In this document: piece by piece, positions 23,334-35,021 of the stretch
How the letters are laid out: each line of letters starts with the position of its first letter
Numbering within the stretch: the stretch's first letter is position 1
Source: Gnetum montanum
Lineage: Eukaryota > Streptophyta > Gnetopsida > Gnetales > Gnetaceae
Direction of reading: 5' to 3'
Length of the DNA: 64,000 nt
Assembly (NCBI GenBank): GCA_015680685.1
Contig: MNCI01006123.1
Span: 313,600 to 377,599 of the forward strand
Translations under genes and position numbers: made by a program
The notes under the pieces: generated by a model
Databases searched by the model: none
Told to the model about the DNA's origin: nothing
The model's input: the letters and a program-made list of their open reading frames with translations, nothing else

Positions 23334-25012
23334 TGAAACACCACCGAATTTGGGCTATAGCTTCTCGACTGCAGATTTGCCTAAGTGTCAGCACGAGGTC
23401 ACTTTCTACAAATTTTTCTAAGTGTTGGGACTATGCTCTTCACTATTTGAGAGTATAGTCAACCCAATAGAGAGCATAGTCAACTCCAAAAACCAATTTT
23501 TTGAAATTTTGTCTAAGTGTCATCACAAAACAAGAAGCTACAAATTTTTTTTTAAGTGTTGGGACTACACTCTCCACTACCTAGACTATAGTTAGCTTAG
23601 TAGAGAGCATAGTCAATACAAAGGGCTATTTGAAAAATTTTCTAATTGTTAAGCTAGATGATAGAGAATTTTCTAAGTACTAAGACTATGCTCTCCACTA
23701 CCCCAAAGTGTAGTTAGTATGAAGACACCATTTTTCGCAAATTTTTCCTAAGTGTTGATACTATGCTCTTCACTGCCTTGGAGTGTAGTCAAGCATAGTC
23801 AACTAGAAGCTAGTTTTTGCAAGTTTTTTCTAAGTGTTGAGACTACACGTGACCCTAGTTGGGAGCATAGTCAGCCTCTCGTGGAAAGTGTAGTCAACAC
23901 ATGGTCACATTTTGCAAAATCTTCTAAGTGTTATGACTACGCTCTCCCCTAGTCTAGAGCATAGTCAAGTGTAGTAAGCCAAAATAGCCTCTAAAGACCT
24001 TCACAATGTAGCACTAGCATTTAGCTTAGCTTCAAAAAACCTCTAGGAAGTGTAGTTAGCAAAAATGCATCTTTCTTATACCCCCTTTTGGTCACAAATT
24101 TTAACTATGCTTGACGCCACTTGAGAAAGTGGACAATGTAGTCCTAGAGCATAGTCTCGAAAGTTGCATTTTTTTAGATACATTGCAATCATTTTAGCAC
24201 ATGAACATGTAGTTAGCAGTGTATTCATAGTCTCACAGAGTCTATCAAATTAGAGTAAAGCACAACAATGCTAGCCTTAGTGAAGAGTGTAGTTGGGTGC
24301 AATGTAGTCCCAATAGTCCTACTACCACATGGCAACCAATCTACATTTAATGCTAATACTAGGCCTATAAATACCTTGGCCCTTGAAATTTTAGGGGTTG
24401 GAAAATTTGAAGTGCATTTGGCATTTTGGCAAGTGAAGGCATTGGAAAAGTTCAAGTTAGTGTTTGGCAAGGTTGCACACCACTGTAGCTCTCCACAGGA
24501 TATCGTAGACTACCACAGTCCATTGCACACCACAGTGGCCAACCTAGTAGGCAGAAACACCATGGTAGAATGTCAATATTCATGGCCAAGCACCCTCGAG
24601 ATTGTGACTACACTACCCACTATGCCTATTATACACTGCATATCTTCTTGCCCCTTCCACAGTTAACTACGCTCAACCCCAGTTGGGGTGGTGTTCCTTT
24701 CTCTCTCACTCTCTTCCTTGATATTTTATGCATTTTTACTTGCATTTTTTACTATTTTCATGCATACCCACACATTGAAACCTTCATTTTTTGGCAAAAA
24801 CCTTGACTACGCTCACCCCTATTGACATTGCAAACATTGTGCGAACACTTAGCATCATTTAGCATCACATTTGGTAAGTCCCTATTTGATTAACAAGACC
24901 ATTCTGGGCACCTTGTCTTCATCTCTATCAGGCCCTCATGTGGACTCAAGGTTAGGACTATGCTCCTACAAGCCCCTCAATGTTCTAACCATCAATGTTT
25001 TTGGTTGCTATA
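23334..25012 (+). repeat. 5' LTR of element G
   Basis: About 1,679 bp, from TGAAACACCACC to GCTATA. It aligns along its length with 29076-30817. U3 (23380-23970) is a chain of degenerate repeats built on the phrase TTTTTCTAAGTGTTGGGACT followed by ATGCTCTCCACTAC and a reverse-complement-like ending. TATAAATA lies at 24366-24373. Confidence 0.85.
24366..24373 (+). promoter_or_regulatory. TATA box of the 5' LTR of G
   Basis: TATAAATA in GCC-TATAAATA-CC context; the counterpart in the 3' LTR is 30125-30132. Confidence 0.6.
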
Positions 25013-25018
25013 GTTTTT

Positions 25019-25036
25019 TGGCACTAGAAGAAGGGC
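25019..25036 (+). other. Primer binding site of element G
   Basis: TGGCACTAGAAGAAGGGC, six bases after the LTR end. It matches the primer site of element C (TGGTGCTAGAAGGAGGGC) at 16/18. I cannot assign the tRNA from memory. Confidence 0.65.
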
Positions 25037-25957
25037 TGATCCATTTTGCTCTTTCAGACTCCATTACTGCTTGTCTCATGTGCTCTCTTCATCATTTTTG
25101 TTAGCTTTGGGTTAGCATAGACCCAACACCCTTGTGGACCTACTACATTTAGCAGTAGTTAGATCTTAGGCCAATGCAGGCATGGTCTATCAACTAATTG
25201 GTTTAGACTAGACCTCATTATCAGTTCCCCTGGAACCTTGTGTAGCAATCCCATAGCATCCATTCCTACACTTAGCTAAATTCTAGGTTCTTAGTATAGA
25301 GCGTAATTAGCTATCAGTGTAGAGAGTGTAGTTAGCTCTCAGCATAGAGAGTGTAGTCTCCAAACTTAGCCATTTTACTGCAATCTTTAGACTTAGCCAT
25401 TTTTTGTAGAGTTAGCTATTTTTCTACAGTTTCTAGACTTAGCCATCTTTTTTGGAAACTTTTAATATACACACATGAATTTTGAGCAACCTTCAACATT
25501 TGTTCCAAGCACACTCACTGTCCTACCCATCCAACAAGAAAATAGGATTGACCACCCTTCCAATCCTACCATGGTAGTGCCAAGGTAATACCTTAGGTTG
25601 CATGGCCAAAACCCTAAGTATACTACGTTAAATGATGAAGAATATAACTTCATCTATGAAAAGATCTAAGTGGACCTATTCATAGACGAGGTGTCCATGG
25701 AAATGGATGGGAGTATATCCCCTTCTCCATTGACTTCATCCTGCTTATCAAACGTTACCACTGGATACTTGCCTAGCTTGTTTGAACAAGTGAGTGCAAA
25801 GTAGGGATAGATTATGAAGAACCCCTGTAAGAAGAGTAGAATGAGTTTGAAGCTCGTTCTAAGCATGAGGACTCATCCCACACCTCCTTCTAGCAAATAA
25901 CCCCAAGTCTAGCTCTCTTGTAGTCTCATCCACATATCTTCCTTGAGATAGCTATAG
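25037..25957 (+). other. Leader region of element G, first part
   Basis: Between the primer site and the solo LTR. Contains a small triplication of GTGTAGTTAGCTCTCAG-like phrases at 25300-25420. 25560-25900 has a possible decayed coding stretch (around LNDEEYNFIYEK) I cannot identify. Tat/Ogre elements often carry an extra ORF before gag, which this could be. Confidence 0.4.
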
Positions 25958-25962
25958 CCCCA
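25958..25962. repeat. Target site duplication of solo LTR B, left copy
   Basis: CCCCA; the right copy is CCCTA at 27985-27989. Confidence 0.5.
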
Positions 25963-27984
25963 TGAAAAACCACTAATTTTGGGCTTTTGCGACTCAATAG
26001 AAAATTTTTCTAAGTGTCAAAACTTGGACAAAAGTTTTTCTAAGTTTGATGCTATGTTGTGTAGTGTAGACAACATGGCACCCTGGAAGTCCTAATGTTT
26101 GCAAAATTTTTTCTAAGTTTTCCTACTATGCTCCCCAACACAATTAGTGTATCACTAATTCCCAAGGCCATTTTTCACAAATCTCAAGCTAAAAGTAGTG
26201 AAAAGGGCACTGAGGATGGACTCAATATTTTGGCAAATTTTCTATCTTCCAAGCTGTCAAGCTTGCTATGCTCTCTAGCTTGCCAAGCTTGACACATGTA
26301 CTGGTTGCCAGTCTACCTAGGTGCCAAGCTAAGAGTTGTCAAAGATGCTCAGGATGGATGAAATAGTTTGGAAAATTTTCTATCTTTTAGGCTTATTATG
26401 CTTTGCTACACTGCATAGCATAGTAGAGAATACCATAGGTTTCAGGACTCAAATTTCCTAAGTGTTGGATTAGACATGGAATGCGTGTTTGGCAATTTTT
26501 CGACTTTCAAGGCTACTTATCCTACTTCATCCTCAAAGTGTGATCAATGTCCCATGAAAAAACATTGCAAGTTTTGTCAAAATTCATCCAAAATTGATGC
26601 TATGCTCTACTATGCTACATAGTGTAGACAATGTAGCAGAGGTTCCAGAATCAGAAATTTTCTATGTACAGAATGAGGAGGTATGAGGAGTTCCCTATCT
26701 TTCCACATCCTAGAGTGGAATTTTAAATTTTGACAAGATTCATTGGAAAATAGGTGCTATGCCCTACTACACTATGCAGTGTAGATAGTGTAGTCAGCTA
26801 GAATCACAAAATTTTTCTAAGTGTTCATGCTACGCTTTGTCAGGATGGGCAATGTAGATAGCGTAACACTCAAAAAATACCTCCAAATGCCTCCAAAAGC
26901 TCCCATAACTTAGCATCAACCTTCATTTTAGCTTTGACATATCTCAGGTAGCCAAGATCAATAGTTTTCTTTATTTTTACACCCCTTTTTGATCCCCAAA
27001 ATTTTCCCTACACTTGACCCTACTCGGAAGAGGAGTGAAGATGTAGTCCTAGAGCATAGGCTCCAAGTTGCATGTGTTTTGGACATTTTTGTAGGTACAT
27101 GGTAGTTATTTAGATTTTGGCACATGTGGTTTGGGCAATATGGTCATAGTTTGGCAAATTTTCAGTTCCTATCCCTATCCTATAGAGTGTAGCACCATTG
27201 AGCTTAATACTTTGAGTGTAGCACGTTAGTGTAACACATTCACATTCATGCTAGGTAGGACCTAGGACATGTGGCATCCAATCCACGTCTCTCCTCAATC
27301 CTGGCTCTATAAATACGCCAATAATTTTCTCTCTATGGGTTGGCTTTAGCAGAAGATTGGTGAACAAAACATTAATGAGCGACAAATCTCAATATTAGGA
27401 GCATTCATAGTATCTATCTCACTGCCGCACTTGAGCATGACACACCCCGCACCCCCACAATGTAGCAATTATTAGTCTAGCAAGCAACATCTTCTTTACA
27501 TCTATCAGCACCACATATGTAGCATCCTAGGGACTATGACTGTATTACCTTGCTGCCCCACTGTGCCTGCTTGACATTGCGTACTAGTTGTACACATGAT
27601 TTAAGCAGAAGTCATGTTCCCCAATCTTGGGGTGGTGCATTTCCTCACCTAAATTCTCATTTCATTTTCCTATAGCACATATTTTAAACTGTTAGTGCAT
27701 TTTTTTATTTCTATTGTTAATATGCATTAAGGTATGCACGTTGATACACTTTCATTGTTATGCATGTTACGCTCTTTGCTTATTTCAAGTCTGACATGTG
27801 ATGCTCTAAAAACACCATTTGCAAATGGTTATTAGACACCACGTAAGTTCTTGTCTGATTGACTAGACCATTCAGGATGTCCCATTTCCATTTTCTCTAA
27901 CATGGCCTTCCCACAGACTCGGGATTAGATTGTACATCTAATGACCTCTCAGTGTTCTAGCTATCGATATTTTTAGATGCTACA
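25963..27984 (+). repeat. Solo LTR B (element C family)
   Basis: About 2,022 bp, from TGAAAAACCACTAATTTTGG to GCTACA. It aligns in inverted orientation with both C LTRs (45131-47146, 61864-63879). No internal region or second LTR of its own is attached and a 5-bp near-duplication flanks it, the signature of LTR-LTR recombination leaving a solo LTR. TATAAATA is at 27308-27315. It is distinct from the shorter LTRs of G although related. Confidence 0.7.
27308..27315 (+). promoter_or_regulatory. TATA box of solo LTR B
   Basis: TATAAATA; equivalent to 45765-45772 and 62537-62544 (minus) in the C LTRs. Confidence 0.55.
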
Positions 27985-27989
27985 CCCTA

Positions 27990-28429
27990 GTGTCACCTTT
28001 TAAGTCAACAACTATCATAGCAATGCACCAAATGTAGCCTACACGTCAAGATGCACTCCCTCCTATCAACTTGTCCTTTGTGGCAGTGTCACAACCTGCC
28101 TAGTCATCCTTACCATTAGAAGTTATGCCTGCCTAGCCTTACATATACACTATGCATAGCTTCTAGCCCCAAATGACTTAGGCACCTTACATTCTACCTA
28201 TTTCATTGATACCTTTGGCAGTGTTTCAACTCATGCACATGTGGCCTACTTCAGTCACTCTACCCATAGCACAACTAGCATAGCAAGCACCTCAAGTCAT
28301 CTCGTAGCCTCCAACCAAGTCATGGATCATGCAACTAGCATAGCAGGTAGCATAATCGATGCAACCTGCTACTTCATCCCAAGGCTTGGATTAGGCATTC
28401 CAACTAATCGAAACCTTAACAAAAGATGT
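27990..28429 (+). other. Leader region of element G, second part
   Basis: Continues the leader after the solo LTR. Pro/Thr/Ser-rich reading frames can be made but none is convincing; it precedes gag directly and may hold the gag N-terminus. Confidence 0.4.
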
Positions 28430-28960
28430 GAAGTGGCTTAAGGCTGCCTCCTCCAAAATAGTTCATGTGGTGAACTTCTACCAAGATGATCCCGTAAGTC
28501 TTACTATTCCACCATTGGCTCTCCCAACTGGGATCTCATTGTCCCACTTCACCAAGTACAATGGTTAAGGGGACCCCAACGTCCACCTTGTGACATTCAG
28601 GTTTGAGTTCCTACTACTGCAAGCATGGCCACATGCCATCATACATGTTTTCACCATGGATCTCACTGGTAAGGCACTAGACTGGTACTGAGCATTACCC
28701 AAGGCCTCTATCTCCTCTTTGGAGGATTTGCTGAGTTAGTTCATCACATGCTTCAATTACAACTTGAAGCCTAAAACCATCCTTGACCAGCTCATGTAAA
28801 TCAAGTAGGGTCATCTAGAGCTTGTGCAGAAATTTATCCAATGTTGGAACACTGTCAACCATGCTAACTTCACATCCTACATCATGACCCTACTTACACC
28901 TCATCTCCCCTTTTATCCCTAGCATACTACTTATACCTTTTACTTCTAGCATCCCACTAC
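28430..28960 (+). pseudogene. Element G gag (Tat/Ogre-like capsid)
   Basis: Retrotransposon gag domain with the typical phrases LSHFTKYNG, DPNVHLVTFRFEF, LTGKALDWY, LPKASISSLEDLL, FITCFNYNLKPKTILDQLM and FIQCWN. The same phrases, more decayed, occur in element C near 59780-59890. Few stops (TAG/TGA/TAA for CAG/TGG/CAA-like codons). It ends abruptly, with no nucleocapsid or pol after it. Confidence 0.8.
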
Positions 28961-29057
28961 GTAGCAATCTTGATCATGTTGCAACGATGTTGATGCCAAG
29001 CCTACAATGGTGTTTTTTTGTTCTTTGTCAACATCTCTTGAGCCACTCCTCTAGACA

Positions 29058-29075
29058 TCAATAAAGAAGGACCAA
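29058..29075 (+). other. Polypurine tract of element G
   Basis: ATCAATAAAGAAGGACCAA region directly before the 3' LTR. It aligns with the tract of element C (47147-47165, minus), which reads AACAAAGAGGGGCCAA. Confidence 0.6.
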
Positions 29076-30817
29076 TTAAGCACCACCAAATTTGCGCTAC
29101 ATCTTTTCAACTACAGATTTTCCTAAGCGTCAACACAAGGTCACTTTCTACAAATTTCTCTAAGTGCTAGGACTATACTCTCCATTACCCCATAACATAG
29201 TCAACCTAGTAGAGAGCATACATAGCTCCAAAAACTAGTTTTTTGCAATTTTATCTAAGTTTCATCATGTAGTAAGATATTGCAAATTTTTTTTAAGTGT
29301 TGAAACTATGCTCTCCACTATCCAAAGCATAGTTAGCTTAGCAGAGAGCGTAGTCAACAAAAAGGCTAGTTTGCAAATTTTTCTAAGTGTCAAGCCAGAT
29401 ACTACACAATTTTCTAAGTGCTAAGACAATTCTCTCCACTACCCCAAAGAATAGTTAGCATGAAGATGCCATTTTTTGTAGATTTTTTCTAAATGTTGAG
29501 ACTACACTCTCCACTGCTTTGGAGCATAGTTAAGCATAGTCAAGTGGAAGCTAGTTTCTACTAGTTTCTACAAGTATTTTATAAAAGCTAAGACTATGAT
29601 CAACCCTAGTTGGGAGTGTAGTTAGCTTCTTTTGGAGAGTGTAGTCAACACATGGTTATATTTTGCAAAATTTTCTAAGTGTTCTAACTATGCTCTTCCC
29701 CAATCCAAAGCATAGTCAAGTGTAGTCAACTAGAACAAGTTCCAAAGACCTCCACAACGTAGCACCAACATTCAAATCATCTCCAACACACCTCCAGTAA
29801 GTTTAGTTAGCAAAAATGCATCTTTTTTGTACTCCATTTTGGCCCCAAATTGTAACTATGCTCAATCCCACTCAAGATAGTGGATAACATAATCCCAAAG
29901 CGTAGTCTCCAAAGTTGCATTTTTCTAGGTACATTGTAGTCTTTTTAGCACATGAACATGTAGTTGACAACGTAGTCAAAATTTTGCAATCTCATAGAGT
30001 CCATTAGAGTAGAGCAGAGCACAACATTGCTAGCCTTAGTGGAGAGCATAGTTGGGTGCAACGTAGCCCCAACCATCCCACTACCATGTGGCAACCGATC
30101 TACATTTCACACTAATCCTAGGCCTATAAATACCTAGTCCTTGACATTTTAGGGGTTGAAAAATTTGAACATTATTAAATTTGAAGCACATTTGGAATTT
30201 TGGCAAGTGAAGGCATTGGAAAATTTTGGATTAGCATTTGGCAAGGTTGCACACCACCATAGCTCTCCATAGGATACCGTAGACCACTGTAGTTCACTGC
30301 ACACTATAGTGGCCAACCTAGTAGGCATAGACACCATAGTAGAACATTAGTCTTTATGGCCAAGCATCCTTGAAATTGTGACTATGCTATCCATTGCACC
30401 TATTGTACATCATGTACCTTCTCACCCCTTCTAAAGTTAACTACACTCAACCCCATTTGGGGTGGTGTTCCATTCTCTCTTGCTCTCTTCCTTTACATTT
30501 TTAGCATTTTTACTTGCATTTTTAGCATTCTACTTGCATTTTTTACTATTTTCACACATACCTGTGCATTGGAACCTTTGTTTTTTTTAACAAAAACCTT
30601 GAATACACTCACCCTCATTAACATTCTTAACACCACGAACACCACATGAACACTTAGCATTGTTTGGCATTGCATTTGGTAAGTCCCCATTTGATCGACA
30701 AGACTATTCTAGGCACCCCATCTCTACCTCTAGTAGGCCCTCATGCGAACTTGGGGTTAGGACTATGTGCCCGTGAACCCCTCGATGTTCTAGCCAATGG
30801 TGTTTTTAATTGCTATA
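29076..30817 (+). repeat. 3' LTR of element G
   Basis: About 1,742 bp. Starts TTAAGCACCACC (TG decayed) and ends GCTATA. Same degenerate U3 repeat chain (29120-29720) as the 5' LTR; TATAAATA at 30125-30132. ATTGA (30818-30822) follows as target duplication. Confidence 0.85.
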
Positions 30818-30822
30818 ATTGA

Positions 30823-32698
30823 CACACTATTACTAACATAAATAAAAATTAAAATGTTTACCATGCATGTATTGAAGTAGTACTGAGGTGGGAGATTTCT
30901 CAAAAAGCTCTCAAGAAGTGTCAAAATTTGTGCTCAAAATTTGAACTTTAGAAGCCCATAACTTTTAATCATGAAAGTATTTTTCAGTGAACAAATGGTT
31001 AAGTTTAATATAGCTTATGAAGCTTCAAACATTAGTTTTAAATCCATGCTCTTAAACCATGCCTTGAGAACCTTGAAAACTTAATTTAGCATAACTTGGG
31101 CATTTGATGTTCATTTTTAATATATGAATAATTATCTCTAAAAGTTTTAGTTTTTTGAACTCAATAGTAAGGTCAAATTGATCATTGGGAAAGTTGATTA
31201 TTAGGCAATACTTTAAATATTTTGTTTGGAGTTGTAGCCTAGAGTGACTAACCATGATTAATGATCTAATCATTAGGACTAATAAATCTAACCAAATTTG
31301 ACCATCTTGGATCTTAAGATTAGGTTATGAATATAGTTAGACCTAGGCTACTAACCCCTAAGTGATCATTAGTTACATTACTAGAGTCAGTATCCTAAGG
31401 GTGGTAGAAAGGTCATTAAGAGTTCAGAAAATATGGCCAAATAATTAGCAACCTAATAAATCAAGTAGTTAAGGAATTAGTTGGTGAATTAGAATGACAA
31501 GGAAGATCTATACTAATTCAACTAGTAACTTGATTACTCAATAAAGATCAACTAGCATGGAAAATCATCACCTTGTCCTAAAAAAGCTTATGATATCCAT
31601 GAGAAGGATCAAGTCAAGAATGAGTTCAAGTACAAACATGAAGATCACAATGTACAATGTACTTCCAAGGTTCCTAGCTAATGAAAGATAACACTCACTA
31701 TGTACACTTTGGACCTTGGATTGGTATGAGTACTAATATTTGTGTGCCCTTGTAGGATTACAAGATTTGAATGTTGATGTCTTATGCTTATTGGATATCT
31801 CATGGAAAGTAAAATATTTTGGGTAATACAAGTAGGAAAAAGGATTTGTCCTACCTTAACTTGGGTAACTAGAGATATGAGTTGTGCCTTGCATGATCCT
31901 AGTTAGGATTGGTAATTAAATCTTTATTTTACCTCTTGTTATTACTTAGAGATTAAGGTAAGTTGTTAACATAACAAGATTTATTTTTTCAAAAAAATTT
32001 TTTAGTTCTATTTCCATTCATTAATTAAATGAGAGAACTTTAAAATATTCAATCTATTTCAAAATCAAAAAATAAAGCATTGAAACATTGGAGCATGTAA
32101 GCATGAAGGGAGCATTAGATCATGGAAAAAGATCCTTAATGCATACTTATTCAAGGAAATGAAAGCTAAGGGGGTAATTTATCACGTTCCTACTTCCAAA
32201 TGAAGTTATTATATAACAAAGATGGTGTTACTTTGTAATAAATGATATAATTATTGTAATAAGACTTGAAAGGACAAATTATAATAAGACTCAAAGGAGC
32301 ATGTTATAATCATAGGCATATCTCTTGAGGTGACCTTTGAGCGTTTGACCTAAGTTATTTATACCTATGAATTGAAGGTAATGCTAGCATGGAGTTGCAA
32401 AGTTGGTAAAAGATGAGTAACAAGTGTTTGGTGATGTAGGATAGGAAGATGACTAGCTATCCCTTCTTACTAGATAAAGGCCTAACCATGGTGGTAGTGT
32501 TTGATTACCTCTAAGGAATATATGCCAAAGAAAGATAATTCCAAGAAACACTTATAGAATTACCTTGATACATTATTCTATACTAATAAATACCTTTTTA
32601 ATTCCTTCTACATTTTCACTATTGCATTCATTGCACATAATATCAAATGTTACGTATATTTGACATTTGCCATGACATCTAGAAATGGTATGTCATAC
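30823..32698 (+). repeat. Element H 3' LTR, second part
   Basis: Continuation of 22018-23328 after G. The last 160 bp align with the end of the 5' LTR at 18840-18994 and finish GTATGTCATAC. No coding sequence; several short phrases (TAGTTGAACC-like) but no array. Confidence 0.6.
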
Positions 32699-33826
32699 CT
32701 ATTAACTAAACATCATTCAAACTTTTTATAACATTTGGAATTATTTTGAAATCATATTTACATCATTTTCTTTTGATTCCATTGTAATGTTTAACATTAT
32801 TTTAACGTCAAATTAATAGCTGAATGTCTAGAAGATTCTAAAGTCTTCTTTATGGATTCCAATGCATCATTTCTTCACAATCTATGAGAAATTTTTTGAT
32901 TTATAAATAGAAGATATCAAACATCATTTTTAGCATCTTTTATTTCATCTATGATGATTTGATCTAATATTTTTCTTTTTAGATAAAGGAAACATCAACA
33001 TTAGGCAATCAAATTACATTTTCAACATTTTAGAGCTCTTGTAATTCCTTGCAAACCTCAATCCCCATTTGACGTAACTATATCCCCTTCACTATGCACC
33101 TACTTGACACATGAAGAAATCCTTGGATTAAACTAAAATAATCTATTTTATTTAAAATCCTTGTTATGTTAGTCCTACACTCGCATTGGTGTTTATCCTA
33201 AATGATAATCTAATTAGTTGTATATATCAAAGATTGAGGTAACACAGCTACTCATTAGCAACCTCTCAATCACCTAGTTCTTCTCAAAACATATTTTTGA
33301 TTTTTAGGTTCTAGTCATCCTTTTTATTTTTATTTTTATTTATTTTTTCTCCATCTTAATACCTAATTTTCCCTAGGTTTTAAAAGGATTCTGTCTATCA
33401 TTTGCTATAAACATTTATCTAGAAATAAAGGGATCATTTTCACCGTTATTTCAATCATTCTTTTTTTCCTAGCATAGATCTATTATTTTTATTATAGATT
33501 TAATTGATAAGATTAAATTTTTAATCATTTTTCTACTAATAATTTTTAAAAACTATGGTTCTTTTTCTACTTTTACATCATTTCTTATTTTTTCCTACAT
33601 TTAATTTACAAATTACTTTCTGTTAACTTTAGTGTTACTTTCATTACTAGATCATTATGTTAATACAACCAAAAATTCCTCATTCTATTTGGAGATACCT
33701 CTTCAAATCATTTGTGGCTATATATAGTGTTGCATTACCTTCTATTATGTTAGTGATATTAGTAAAGGTAACACAATATTTTGTATGAGTTGTTGTGAGT
33801 TGGCTATGGTAATTCTTACCAATACA
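32699..33826 (+). repeat. LTR-like segment, probably of element D or an older element
   Basis: AT-rich non-coding DNA with a TATAAATA box at about 32902-32909, ending in AATACA four bases before a primer-site-like sequence (33831-33848). A promoter box upstream and a primer site downstream are what an LTR would show, but I found no second copy. The 5' end was cut by the H insertion. Confidence 0.35.
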
Positions 33827-33830
33827 TCTT

Positions 33831-33848
33831 TGATGCTAGAAGGAGGGC
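33831..33848 (+). other. Primer-site-like sequence
   Basis: TGATGCTAGAAGGAGGGC differs at one base from the primer site of element C (TGGTGCTAGAAGGAGGGC, 61841-61858, minus). A chance 17/18 match is unlikely, so an element using the same tRNA started here. Confidence 0.55.
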
Positions 33849-34399
33849 CAATTTGACAAAAACTATGCTTTAAGTTTTTATGTAAATATCTTTAATTTTT
33901 AACATTCTAATTACTTTCTTTAAGTTTTAAGATGATTTTTAGAAAACTAATTTTGCTGATAATAGTCTACAAAATTACTTGTGATCATGTTAATACACAT
34001 CAAATACAAAGAACTAACATCATCATTAATAAATGATTTTTGGAAGATCCATGAACTCATGAATTAAGATAATAAATGACATTTTAGGAATCATTGAAAA
34101 ATATAATAAGATAACTTATGCCAAGTGAAAGCTTGGTTGTTTGCTCAAACCTAAGATGTTTAAACTCATAATAGGATATGAACAAGCTAACAATGTGCCT
34201 CCTTTTCTTCTCAATTTAGATACGTCAATTGAATTAGATCATAGTAAAGCAAAGAAGATTGTTGAATTTATCATGTGAAAAAAATGGTTCAAGAGAATAT
34301 CCACTTATAATCAAAGAAGAAAAAATAAAAAGTATCTTGGATTAGCCACTTTATTCTAGCATCTTAGTTACCAAGAGGACTAAACCTAGCATTCATCTT
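33849..34399 (+). other. Unassigned internal stretch before the D protease
   Basis: No recognisable domain. Element gag would be expected here but only scattered short frames occur (for example FKLIIGYEQANNVPPFLL near 34155). Probably deleted or too decayed. Confidence 0.3.
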
Positions 34400-35016
34400 G
34401 ACTCAAAAGATATAAATTTGATAGAAGATGAAATTCCAAGATTACAAAAAGAATGTAATCCTAACATTATTCCTAATTTCATTTCCAATATCCCAAAGTC
34501 TTACTACATATACAACATTAATATTTTGGCTATGCACAATTCTATTCCTACAAATCCATCATATGCTACAAATACCCAATCATTCACCAACCTAACTTCA
34601 GGTCTTGATCCCCTCCCTTAGAATCTTTTGTCATCAAATAACATAAGAAATCACAACACATTATTTCAAATATTTAATTCTTATTAGTGGAAAATGTTAT
34701 AACCACCATTAATGACTGTTCTTATCTTGCAAACTTTCTTGTCATTCATGTGGGAAAAAATAAAGATGATTTTCCTATAATTATGATAAAGGCATGGATT
34801 AGCACTATGAATGATAATGTTGGTACCAAATACTTAATCTTGAAAATATCCAAGGAAGATGAGATTAGAGCCATTCAATGATGAAGAGATTCATGTATCG
34901 CATATAGCAATAACGTATGTAATGACGTGTAGAAATTCTGGATAATAAGACAAGATAACATCTCAGCATGCAAGGTATGCATCAACGATATGTATGTACA
35001 ATAGTGTTTATATATA
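34400..35016 (+). pseudogene. Element D: proline-rich linker and protease C-terminus
   Basis: 34420-34620 encodes an Asn/Tyr/Ser-rich stretch like the tail after gag in A. 34690-34880 encodes the C-terminal half of an Athila-like aspartic protease: VITTINDCSYLANFLVIHVG, then DDFPIIMIKAWIS, then LILKISKED, matching F (1375-1545) and A (8510-8670). The catalytic half is missing. The linker to RT begins at 34890 and is cut at 35016 by TR-GAG, resuming at 41683. Confidence 0.7.
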
Positions 35017-35021
35017 GAAAT
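35017..35021. repeat. Target site duplication of TR-GAG, left copy
   Basis: GAAAT; the right copy is GCAAC at 41683-41687 (3/5). The assignment rests mainly on homology: 8821-8840 of element A reads straight across the two flanks. Confidence 0.5.

Larger units (their letters stand above)
23334..30817 (+). mobile_element. Element G: Tat/Ogre-like, gag-only, carrying a solo LTR
   Basis: The order on plus is LTR 23334-25012, primer site 25019-25036, leader, solo LTR B (25963-27984), rest of leader, gag (28430-28960), polypurine tract 29058-29075 and LTR 29076-30817. Protease, RT, RNase H and integrase are absent: gag leads in under 100 bp to sequence that in element C lies just before the 3' LTR. 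It inserted in the 3' LTR of H with ATTGG/ATTGA flanks. Gag wording and primer site tie it to element C. Confidence 0.8.

Noticed and set aside
24225-24666. Overlapping ORFs of 81 and 132 codons on both strands
   Set aside because: They fall in the LTR of G, which is non-coding; the matching place in the other LTR does not keep the frame.
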